This document shows, in pieces, positions 12,422 through 24,400 of a stretch of 64,000 bases of DNA. The stretch is from Arenicola marina (taxonomy: Eukaryota; Annelida; Polychaeta; Arenicolidae): positions 24,651,143 to 24,715,142 of the forward strand of contig OZ025265.1 of assembly GCA_964019135.1 (NCBI GenBank), written 5' to 3'. Every line of letters starts with the position of its first letter. Position 1 is the stretch's first letter. Below the pieces are notes generated by a model. That model made no database searches. It was not told the origin of the DNA and saw nothing but the letters and a program-made list of their open reading frames with translations. The translations under genes and the position numbers were made by a program.

Positions 12422-15400
12422 GTGAGATAGGGGGGCTTGGCTTACCGTGTGGAAACTCGAGAGAGAGAGAGAGAGAGAGAGGATCTTGCTGTTATCATTC
12501 CGCCCGTGTGTAGGTGGAGACACGGTCTATAGATGCGCCCGCATGCCTGGTCGGTCTGAGCTCTATGTATAGCACTAGCCGCGGGGGCCGCTTGTGCGAC
12601 CGACCGTTCATAATCACCTTTAATTACATCACCGCATTCGCATTAATTGAAGCTAGCCAATGACTTTGCGCGGCATGAGATTTTTAAAGACGAAATAGCT
12701 GACCCGCCTTGCGGCTTGCTCCTCTAACACATTAACTCCGGCCTGTAAATAGCTAAGCCTTTAGTTGTCTATAATTCCCTGGCATGATCCCCCCCCCCCG
12801 CCCACACCCCCACTGCGATCGTGGCAGTGGTCCCAAGAGGGCATTAACGTTCGGGGTTTAATCTCCCACCTGCGCACGTTAATAGATAGCTAGGGCGGGT
12901 TGATATTTATGCCTCATAGATAGTGTCTATTTTATACACTGACATTAGTCAATATCTGCCTGTACCTGCCTGTCCCCGGCACGTGGCTCTACGTCGCCAT
13001 AAGATACGCCCCCCGCTCTTTACAAATAAGTCGCAAGAGGAATAGTTACGCCGTGTTTTAGGAGGGTTCCGGGGTGTAGTGGTTGGCGCACTGGAGCGCT
13101 GAATAAGGTCCGGGGTTCGAATCCGGCCCCGGGGACCTTAATCTGGGCCATGTTTCAATTATTCATCCTTCGTCGTCTCGGGAGGTTCCTTGGTGGCCAG
13201 GTTTAGCCCTTGTTTGTGCACAAAAGTGACATAAACATTAAAGACTGTGACTGTAGACCTGTTACTGTGGCTGCCTCTCTGTAGCTGTATCTGTCTTGTG
13301 TGGCTGTGGGTGTGGTTGTGTGGTGGCGACCGTCTCTGCGAGTATCTATATGACCGTGTCAGTGTGGCTATGTGTGTGTGACTGGCTGTGGTTGTGGCTG
13401 TGACTGTGGCTGCGGTTGTGAATGGCTGCGGTTGTGACTGTGTGGCTGTGGTTATCACTGTGTGGCCGTGGTTATGACTGGGTGGTTATGACTGTGTGGC
13501 TGGGCTGTATCTATATAACTGTGTCTGGGTGGCTGGGCTGTATCTATATAACTGTGTCTGGGTGGCTGGGCTGTATCTATATAACTGTGTCTGGGTGGCT
13601 GGGCTGTATCTATATAACTGTGTCTGGGTGGCTGGGCTGTATCTATATAACTGTCTGGGTGGCTGGGCTGTATCCATATAACTGTGTCTGTGTGGCTGGG
13701 CTGTATCTATATAACTGTGTCTGGGTGGCTGGGCTGTATCCATATAACTGTGTCTGGGTGGCTGGGCTGTATCTATATAACTGTGTCTGGGTGGCTGGGC
13801 TGTATCTATATAACTGTGTCTGGGTGGCTGGGCTGTATCTATGTAACTGTGTCTGGGTGGCTGGGCTGTATCTATATAACTGTGTCTGGGTGGCTGGGCT
13901 GTATCTATATAACTGTCTGGGTGGCTGGGCTGTATCTATATAACTGTGTCTGGGTGGCTGGGCTGTATCTATATAACTGTGACTGTGTGGCTGTGGTAGC
14001 TGTGGCTGTATATGTGCGACTGTGGCTGGTTGTGACTGTGTAGCTATGGCTGTTGTTATGGCTGTGTGGATGTGGTTGTGACTGTGGCTGTGGTTGTGAC
14101 TGGCTGGGCTGTATGTGTGTGACTGTCTCTGGGTGGCTGTGGTCGCTGTGGCTTGTATGTGTGTGACTGTGTGGCTGGGCTGTATAGGTGTGACTGTGGC
14201 TGTGGTTATGACTGTGGCTGTATGTGTGCTATAACTCCGGGGGTTGTGAGGTAAGTGTTTGTTGGCGCTTTAACTTCCCGCAAGATGGCGATCTGTGTCT
14301 ACCTTCAGTCTAAACACGTGCACCGTGCGCTCTGCCCTCCGCCTGGCGCGCAGCTGTCCGTCCAAGGCTATGGTTCTGGCAGGAAGAGAGGGAGTCAGAG
14401 AATGTGCCAGAGAGACGGATGGGGTTCGTAGGGGTAGAGGCCGGATGCGGGGGGGGTGGGGGGGGGAGGGTAGCGTATGGTAGTGGGTGAAGCGACGGTA
14501 TTGTAATGGGATTTAGAGACTGGGGAGGAAGAGAAATGCCTGGCCATTCATTCCCAGCGGAGGCTTAGGGCCGAGCAGCAGTGGGTAGTGAGGGTGGGTC
14601 GTCCTGATTGACCGACTCTCCTCTCCAGTGGTCATCACGGCATGGTCAAGGCGGGAAGGGTGGCTGATTCATAACTTTCTGAAGATCTTGATAGATAATT
14701 GGTGGGAATTAATTATTGGAGGGGTTGGGGTCTCTCGTCGGTAGACAGAGAAAGGGCAAGGCCTTGAAACAGATATAGGCATATACAGGAATAGAAATGC
14801 TATGGTAAGTAACGAACACAACAAAACTACGTCAGTATATCGCTAGGTTATATGGGTTGGAACATGTGTATGCCACTGTCCGCCGTAATAATATTTTATG
14901 CCTGTATCATTGGGATTCAATTTGTAGGTGGTCCCTGCCTTGGGGTGATTGTACCCTGTCACTTCTAACCCCAATGCCCGTTATTGTACCCAGTGACACA
15001 TGGCTGCCGGCTTCCTTACCTACCTCCCGCCTTTTGTCTCTCCCGGGCACAGGTTTTGTACCCGCTTGTCACTCCCATGCCCGGTATTCATTGCATCACC
15101 AGGGCCACCACGTGGCCTGGCAGGTAGCGACCGGTGCATGATTCGAATCCTATCTGTGCAAATGTCTTTGCTTGAGTAGGATAACGACCACATGTCTTGT
15201 TAGCGCAAAGGGTAGGGGGTTACTCCCGGAGACGTGGCTCCTCTGTACCTTGACCTTTCCCATTGCCGCGAAACGACCTACAGAGCTTATCGCGTCCCGC
15301 TAAACCAACTATTGGTTGCGTCCAACTAATTCACCCCTCATCTAGCACGAGGTCCCACCTCACCCACGAGACCCCACCCCACCCACGAGACCCCACCCCA

Positions 15401-18400
15401 CCCACGAGACCCCACCTCACCCACGAGACCCCACCTCACCCACGAGACCCCACCTCACCCACAAGACCCCACCTCATCCACGCACACTGCCCTTGTTTTG
15501 TCAGCGTCGTGATTAGAAAAATCTTAATTTTTTTCCTTGGTGGTGTCTTTGGCACCCAGCCTGTTGACTCAAAACGTCGGAATGGGAAACGTTGCCCCCC
15601 GCATCAGCAGCAGACAGTCTTGCTTTCTTAACGCCTTGCTGCGCCTGCATACCCCCCCCCCCCCTCTAATAGCCCTGTACACAGCTTCGGCCCAATGCTT
15701 ATACCCGCCCCCCCCCGCGCTGGTATCCCGTACCAGGGTTGTTAATGAGCTCGTGGGCAGACACACAGACAGACGGATGGAGAGGGGCGGCAGACGCAGC
15801 CAGCCGGCCAAGGAACACCCGTTTAGACGCCGCACATAACTTCCGGTTTAAAACCTCTAGGCACCCGCCCGCCCTGCTTTCTTTTTTGACTCCCGTCCCC
15901 CGTAATAACGCTTTCCCCACATCCTGCCCCATCCAAACCCTTCACCCCCCCCCCACCCACCCCCAACTGCTGGCCCGTCTTATCCCCTACCCCCCTCGCC
16001 ACCCACCTCCATTCTTCCACCCATCCTGCCTCATCCTACCCCCTCGCCACCCACCTCCTTTCGTCCACCCATCTTGCCCCCCCTTACCCCCTACCCACTC
16101 GCCCCACCCCCACCCCCAACTCCTGGCCCGTCTTATCCCCTACCCCCCCTCGCCACCCACCTCCTTTCTTCCACCCATCCTGCCCCATCCTACCCACTAC
16201 CCCCTCGCCACCCACCTCCTTTCGTCCACCCATCTTGCCCCACCCTACCCCCTACCCCCTCGCCCCCCCCCCCCCAACTCATGGCCCGTCTTATCCCCTA
16301 CCCCCTCGCCGCCCACCTTCTTACGTCCACACATCCCATCCATGATCCCCCCCTCACCCCTCACCTACCCCACCACGCCCCTCTCTCGCTTTAACTCTGT
16401 CGATGTAACCATGCTTCCTTCCCTCCTTTGTGGCCCGCCGCTGGAATCTGCAGATGGTGTTGTATTCGACTGGAATGCAGGTCTCCGCAAATGACAAAAA
16501 GATGGTGCAATATCAACAGTCCATCGGCCTCTATTATCGCCATGGCAACACTGATTGACCCTTCCAGAGGGAGTCAGATTTGTCGACCGCTCTGTTCCAA
16601 TCTGATAAGCGGCGTGGGCTGAGAGGCCGCCCCTGGTGGCCGAGTGGGTTGAGCGCTTTGTGGGCGGTCATGTTAGGTCTCTGGTTCGAGTCCCTGTGCA
16701 AGATGCTGTTTATAAATGCAGCTGTCATGCATCATGGCTTCCGTCACTTTTCGCTCTCGTCTCGTGGTCCCCGTTACTTTTTGCTCTCATGGCTCCCGTT
16801 ACTTTTTGCTCTCATGGTTCCCGTTACTTTTTGCTCTCATGGCTCCCGTCACTTCTCGCTCTCATGGTTTCCGTCACGTTTCCCTCAGTGGTGCCCGTCC
16901 CAGTGTGGCCTCCATGGTGTAGTGGTTAGCGCACTAGACTTTAGATCAGTGGGTCCTGGAGGCCTCCCTGGTGTAGTGGTTAGCGCACTAGACCGCATAT
17001 CAATAGTTCCCGAGTTCGAACCCGGACCCGAGCACGTAATCTGGAACATGTTTCACCCAATCATTCTTCATCGTCTCTGGAGGTTCTTTGGTCCACTTTA
17101 GCCCTTGTGTGCACAACTGCGGCTTAAAACACCAATCCTGGTCGTTTCATTGGTTCCCGTAGCTGTTGGCTGCCGTGGTTCCCGAAACAGTGAAACGCGA
17201 GTGCCAGGCAACTTCGGTTTAATAAAGCTCTTTGCCATCTGTTTCCGCGTCTCCCACCTGTTGCCCCCCACCCCGTCCTTCAACCCTTCCCGCAACTTCT
17301 AACCCCTACACATCAAAAGTTGTATTTTACTCCCAGGCAAAGATCCTATCTATTCTGCCTACACAACTGTTTGCTCTAAGGCCCCCCACCTACTCCACTA
17401 TGTCCCACCCGACCCTATTCACTCCCCCCCCCCCCCCTCCCCCTCAACCCTCGCCGCCCCCGCTGGACACTATTGCCTCCTTTGTTCCTGGCTTAATCCG
17501 GATCCGTGGCATCCCGGCCAGGCATGCTGAGGCGATCCCGAGCATTAAGTGCTGGGTTCTGGACCTCTTGAAAGGAGGAAGAGAGGGATTGGATGGTGAT
17601 GACGCGAGGGGAGGTGGGGGTGGGGGGATTACTGGAGTGTGTCGAGGTGTGGGTGGCGGGGGGGGGGAGACGAGATGAGGCGAGATGAGGCATTACTGGA
17701 GGGTGAGGAAGTGTCGGGCGGGCGGAGAGGGAGAAGGAAGGGGATGGTGAGGTGGGCTTTGGGCCGCTGCACCGTCAATTTTTAACTGTCAAGACCTCTC
17801 ATGGCTGGAGGCTGGAGACTCGGCTGTAAGAGAAGGAGGCGCCCGCTTTGTTACCTGTTATCTTTTTGTTATGTTATGACTCCCGAAACGTCACGTGACC
17901 CTGGAGAGGTGCCCGGCGCGTGAAGCGTCCAACGCGCTGTCGCCTAGCAACAGCAGTCTGGGCCGGTTACCCTGCGTCCCGCCCCCCTCCCTGCCCCCCG
18001 CCCCCACCCCTCCTTGCCCCTCACCCCCCCCAACCCCCCCCCCGCCCCCGCCTCTTCCTGTCCCTCCTCCCCCCCCCCCCTCTCCTCGCCCCCTACGCTC
18101 TCCACCATCTCGACACCTTCTGGTTCACTTCCTTGCCGCACGTCTCTGGATTCACACGGAAGCTGCCGTTCTGGAGCTGCTTACTGTTTATTCTATCCGG
18201 ACTTCTGCTTCATCAGGCTTGTCTGCTTCATCTGGCGTGGCGGCTGGTCGCGATTTGTGGATTTTGCAGACGATTTTGCTCCGGACTCGGGGTTGTTCTG
18301 ACAGGAATGTTGGCTTTATTGTTTCCGTTCCCGGGATGGGGTGCCTGGACTTACAAGAAACTCGGTGGGTTGACGCTGCGGGAATACCCACTACACTAAC

Positions 18401-21400
18401 GCCACTGGCAAGTGGTAAACTAACTGCCTGGTCTGGCCTGCTTGAACTACGTGTCTAACTCTGGGTTGAGCAATACCTCGGTTTATTTGACCTTTGTTTT
18501 TATTTTTTATTTCTGTTCAGGTAAATGTGTCATGTTTATATGTACATGTCTAACCGCGTCATCGGCTTGTGCTCCAGCTTCAGCAGCGTCCGGCCTTTTA
18601 GCCTGACTGCCATCGCACCCCGCGCTGAGCTTTGGCGACGTTTTACTGCTATCTTTTCGTATCTCCCTTTAAAATGTTTGTTATTATACCAACCATGAAT
18701 TACTGATCGCATGCGACATAATTGTGTAGCTTCGTTTAGTTCGTACCGAACCTGTTTTTGCCCTTTCTTTACCGATGACTAACAATATGTTAATATGTGC
18801 AATGTTATATATGTTTGTTCATGAAACAGATCGCATGTCTCTCCCGGCCAAGATTAGTGGGTTACCGCCGGATACATGCCTTCTCTCTCCCCCTTGACCC
18901 TCGCCATTGTCGCGGTGTAACCCACGCAGGTTAAAGCGTCCTACGCGGCTAAATCGCCCGTCATTAACACGGTGACTTTAGCCCCCGTAGTCGGCTAGAC
19001 TGCGTTCGTGAAATCCGGCTCTGTTGTTACTGAATACAGTCCTACATTGTGTGGGATGTGGGCGATTTATGGAAGTTATGTTGTGTCTTGATACATTGTT
19101 AACGGGTTCTTGTTGTTGTCTTTCCAGGCAAGGATAAGTCGTCGATGAGTCGCATGAAGAAGCTGAAGAGAAGAATCTCGGCCAGCTTCGGACGCCTCTG
19201 TAAGTAGACTTCCTCTATTGTCGGCCTTTGTACAGGTTATTCATGGCCTCCGTCGTGCTGTGCCCCGTCAACATCTGGTGAACTGTTCTGCCTAACGTGT
19301 GAATCGTGCGTCACCGTTATGCATGTGCAGGGTAGGCAAACAGGGCTTCCAATTCTTGAACAGCTAAGAAATGTAGAACTATTTGATGATGTTAAGGGAA
19401 GTCAGATAATGTTTCGGATGAGGCATACTATGTGTGTGTTTACAATGGCGGTCTACAGAGCCCGGATGAAGTCTTTTTGGAGTGGGAGAACATAATGGGT
19501 TCTGTTCTTTCTTCTGTTGTTGTCTTCGCTGCTATTTAGTTCGGGAGACGAGGGAGATATTCCCTTTTCCCTGGGGGGTGAGGGTGCTGGTTTATTTACC
19601 AACACATTGCAAACACTGCAGACACTGCCGATGAAGCCATATGTCCACTACTTGTAATCACAACACCGACAGTTTGACGCGAACTATTGGTGGCTACTGT
19701 TGCCGTAGCGTGGTATCCACGGCCGTGTTAGATGCTTCCATTTAAAATATGTCCTTCAAAAATATCCCGGAACATTACCCATAATATGTTGAGATTTTAA
19801 CTGCCTAAATGTCGACCGGACGACAGATGTCCTTTACATTATTCACAGTACGTCATCGCATTGATGGAGCTGTATCACATCTATCACGGCTTCCTCCCCA
19901 ATAAACTTGACGGGTCCCGGGGAGCCTGTAGTGATGCTATGTTATATAGTCTATATTCACTTTAGTCTGTATGACGCTATGTGCCAGTCAATCATATCAA
20001 GACACATGTTCATCAGGAGGAAGTGCCTTTGAGCAAGTGTGCGAAGTCCTTGTTTCAATTGTTCTTGCAAGAGAGTTTAACCTTGAGCACTGAGGCCTAC
20101 TTTGGTCCGGTTGTTTTTACCACGTTCTAAAGGCCCTTGGCCTTAAAGCTTGAGCATTTCCTAAGTGCAGTGTTTGGCGGGATGGCTTGATGTATCGCCT
20201 CCGGGAAGGGACCAACTTCTCTGCCAGAAGACATAATGTTAGTCTCTTGCAAACCTATGCGAACATCAGTGCAATCCATCAGTTCTGTGCCAGACGTAGC
20301 TACTGTTAGTCTTACGCGAACCGTCTAGTTCAGTTCACGCCATCTATTTCCGCGGCGTCAAGGCGCCCACGTGCATGCCACGTGGTCTTGTCGCCACCGC
20401 CGCGGGGTTCACACAACTGCCCCGCAGGGAAACCAAGGGTTACGGCATGTCGGCAGGACAATATTGCGTGGTGGAGGCCAGGCGAGGTTGCCTAATGAGT
20501 TACAGCATGCCAGTGGGTCCCCCAGCAGCAGCGGCACCCTGCAGCGGCGCCTGGCCACTGTCTGTCAGAATGCCGCCTGACTCTTGGCTGAGAGCCCTGG
20601 GCGCCATCTAGCCTGACTCATCTGGCCTTCCTATAGCTGGAACCGTGCTTCTCTCTGGGTACCTGAGCTCCCCTCTGTGGGTACCTGAGCACCCCTCTGT
20701 GGGTACCTGGGCTCCCGTCTGTGCCTCCCCCCCTCCCCTCTGTGGGTACCTGGGCTCCCCTCTGTGCCCCCCCCCCCTCTGTGGGTACCTGGGCTCCCCT
20801 CTGTGGGTACCTGAGGACCCCTCTGTGGGTACCTTGGCTTCCCTCTGTGAGTACCTGAGCTCCCCTCTGTGGGTACCTGGCTTCCCTTCTGTGGGTACCT
20901 TGGCTCCCCTCTGTGGGTACCTGGGCTCCCCTCTGTGGCATACCTGGGCTCCCCTCTGTGGCATATCTGGGCTCCTGTCTGTGGGTACCTGGGCTCCCCT
21001 CTGTGGCATACCTGGGCTCCCCTCTGTGGCACACCTGGGCTCCCGTCTGTGGGTACCTGGGCTCCTCTCTGTGGCATACCTGGGCTCCCGTCTGTGGGTA
21101 CCTGGGCACCCTTCTGTGGGTACCTGGGCTCCCCTCTGTGGCATACCTGGGCTCTCCTCTGTGGCATACCTGGGCTCCCGTCTGTGGGTGCCTGGGCACC
21201 CCTCTGTGAGTACCTGGGCTCCCGTCTGTGGGTGCCTGGGCACCCCTCTGTGGGTACCTGGGCTCCCGTCTGTGCCCCCCCCCTCTCTGTGGCATACCTG
21301 GGCTCCCCTCTGTGGGTACCTGGGCTCCCCTCTGTGGGTACCTGGGCTGTGTTAGAATAGCCTGTCCTTCGGTTATAGGTTCGAGCCCCGGCAATGGCAT

Positions 21401-24400
21401 CTGAGGTGGCTTTCGTCTGACACCATTTCATTGTCCCTGGGATATTTATTTGCCCATTTTCGTCTTCATGCCGCCAACCGTGGCCTTAGCATACCAATAT
21501 TTCTTGGCCCAGTTTATTCTGCGCCATATGCCCTAAAGTGGCCTAAAGTGTTCCATGGCTCAGGTTCGCCTTTATGTGCACAAAAGTGGCCTAAAACACC
21601 AATATCTCACTGTCCAACTATTTCTTGCGATCGAATCGTAGTTTCCCACGTCTTCAGACGGACAGGTCCCGGTTTCGAACCCGCACCGAGGGCCGCTAGG
21701 GACTGATATATATGCACTTGATTTAGAGTGACCAATATGGCGATAGCGTTGTGGCAAGATGACTCAACTGTAGCTGGTTGTTCGCCATATTACAACAGAG
21801 AGTCGTTGTGTGTTTGAGGTATGTTGTGGTTTGTGTCGCATGGTGTGGGACGCGTAATTTATACGGCCCCTTATAACCCCGTGTTTGGTTTCGCGAGTCG
21901 CAGGGCGTAATGTTGACTTGAAATATGAACCCGACCCCTTGCTTCCTGAAGTGGCCTGAAAACTAGACCTCTTTATTACCTTTGCCTTCCGTTGTGTGAC
22001 GGCGTTAACCGGCGCTTCTTGCGCTGAAGCCTTTCGCGCGCGGGGCCCCCTCGTGATTGGACAGCGTCGGTGATGACGTCATCACCATACATCCCGATAA
22101 TTGGTTCCCTGGGCACAAGAAAGAAAGAACGCATCATGAATACCAAATAATAAAAACGCATGTCTGTCCAAACGTTTAAATCAGTCAAAAAAAAAGTGTA
22201 GAAAAATATATATGGATCGGTTTTCAATTGATGGCATAGTTGAGGTTACTTCAGACTCCTTTGGATATAACTGCGCGCCCCTCTCATCGCTGTATTCGGC
22301 CTCAGGTGAGTTCGGTCACGGACTTCAGGTGTGCTGGGCCCAGTAGACCCCCCGCGAGGGTTCCTTTGTTACCTTGCCCGACGCCGGGACCGACGCCGCT
22401 TGGCTAACGCGTCTGAATAATATCAAAGCCGTTGCAACGGTTCACCGTGGCCGGTCACCCATCCCCCCCCCCCCTCCCTCACAAAAAAATTGCAAAACAC
22501 GTGGTTTTTCCTGCATGCCATGGGCCGCTGTCTGTCTGTGTGTCTGGCGCGGGCGGGCTGTCTGCATGCGTTTCACCGGCTGGGTGCCGTCTGCGTTGAT
22601 ATTACGGGCAGGATATCGGCGGAAGGAGATATTGGGGAGGGGCAGCGCCCTGTAGATCTCGCGATAAATAGCGAGAGCCTCTGTGTAGAGGGTGCATCTA
22701 TCGCTATGTCTGCTCTGGGAGGATAACGTGGAAGCCGACGCCATAGATTGAATCACTCGGCGACGGAACAAGGAATGGACCGCTGGGATCTCTGAAGGAG
22801 ACATTGAAATCTCACCTCAGTGCGGTCACGTGGTCCATGGAGAGCAGTGCCAGTGGCAGCAGCAATATATTGCCAAGGACCATGTTGACATCTTAAACCG
22901 AGATAACCCAGAGGACTTACCAAAGGACTGCGTTGCCTGTATCGCTAGTCAACGAGGAAGACCCTAACGCCGACAGCAGACCTCGATTGAAGGAGTGGGA
23001 GAGGATTTTAATTTTATTGATCAATATATCGCCGTCCCCATGTCGGATACTGCCAATGGTGGGTGGTCGGTGTTGTGCCGCTATCATTGTAACTGTGGTC
23101 CCCGTCGCTGTGTTTAATACTGCCATCGCCACGTGGGGTAAACCGCCGATAAAATATGTATTGATATGTGAATATTTTGTGCATGTACATGTCAAGACCT
23201 TTGAATGCCGAGTCGGGTGGGTTTGCCGGCCGCGTGGGGGTGACTGTTGGCCTGACGATCGTGCGCTAAGCGGTCCCTCCCCACCGCCAACGATGCTCTT
23301 TGTTCTGTAGCGAAGTCCGCTGAAAGGGATGATGACAGCGAAAATAATGGGCCTAGATGGTCTTCCGGGGAGTGTGGCTTAGCCCCTCTCCCTCCTCCCT
23401 TCTGTACTCTCATCTTCCATGTTCTCCATTCCGTTTCATTTATCTCCATCCTCCCGGGCTCTCAACCCCTGTTTCCCGTCAGCCCAGTCCCCCCCCCCCC
23501 GTCCTCCTGTCCCCAGGCGCCTCCCGGGTGGCCTAGTGGTTAGCACGCTCGGCTGCTTCTCAAGCGAGTTCTACCATGCCGTCTTTGCCTGGACTTCGGC
23601 GTTTGCCGGCCAACTGTGCCAATGCATATGTTCATGTCGGATACAGATCCCATGTAACTTCTCTCTTACCCCCAGCTGTCTGTACCCTGTATCCGGGATG
23701 TATATCCATGGGCTGGCTAACCCCATGCCTCCGTCATCTCCCTACTTCATTGCTATACATCCCTGCCCCACCTCTCTACTCCCTTGTTTTAAATGTCTGC
23801 TCCCTTACCCAGCGTCTGCTTCCTACATCCTTGGAGCTGTACATCCCTGCCCCACCTCCCTGCCCCACCTCCCTGCCCCACCTCCCTGCCCCACCTCCCT
23901 GCCGCACCATTTCTCTGTATCTCTGTTCCTTTACCCCTCCTCCTCGTTCCTTTGCTGTACATCCCTGCCCCAGCTCTCCCTGCTCCCTGGCTTGCCCTCC
24001 ATCCCGCTGCAGCCTCTTGGCCTTGGCGTTATCAGGAATAAGGATCTAAATCCATTTCCCTTTCCCCTTTATTTGACGGACCTCACATTATGACCATGGT
24101 TGTTAGGTTTGCTATTATTTCCCTTGGATTGCGGCCGCCGACTGAGACACACTAGTCGGTGTGCCTGGATAGCAAAAAGTCCCTGGCAACGAACGTAACT
24201 CCGTGTGCTATAGCACCCAGTGTACAATTATTATTGTCCGTGTTATGTTTCCTCACTTCTTGTCCGCACCCCCCCCCCCCCCCCCCGCGGCCCTCCCCTC
24301 CGCCCACCACCGCCTCCGCGTGGTTGTCCTGCCCTCCCCGCCGTTTGCCCTCCCACCCTCTCGCTGCTCGCGCATCCCCTCTACCCCCGTCTCTTTCTTG

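Larger units (their letters stand above)
12422..19127 (+). other. Intron 1
   Basis: 6706 bases between G|GTGAGA and TTTCCAG. Holds a (GA)n tract (12459-12481), SINEs (13068, 15100, 16625, 16905, 18828), a 33-bp array (13496-13985), a 19-bp array (15341-15487), C-rich low-complexity DNA (15650-16340, 17400-17460, 17985-18110) and a 25-bp repeat (16741-16870). No extra coding exon recognised. Confidence 0.8.

Noticed and set aside
15739..16494. Pro-rich 251-codon frame
   Set aside because: Falls in a C-rich degenerate repeat within intron 1; no conserved motif or splice support.
16628..17035. tRNA genes (good A and B boxes)
   Set aside because: No acceptor-stem pairing or oligo-T stop could be found. 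The same heads recur with a shared SINE body elsewhere, so these are tRNA-derived SINEs.
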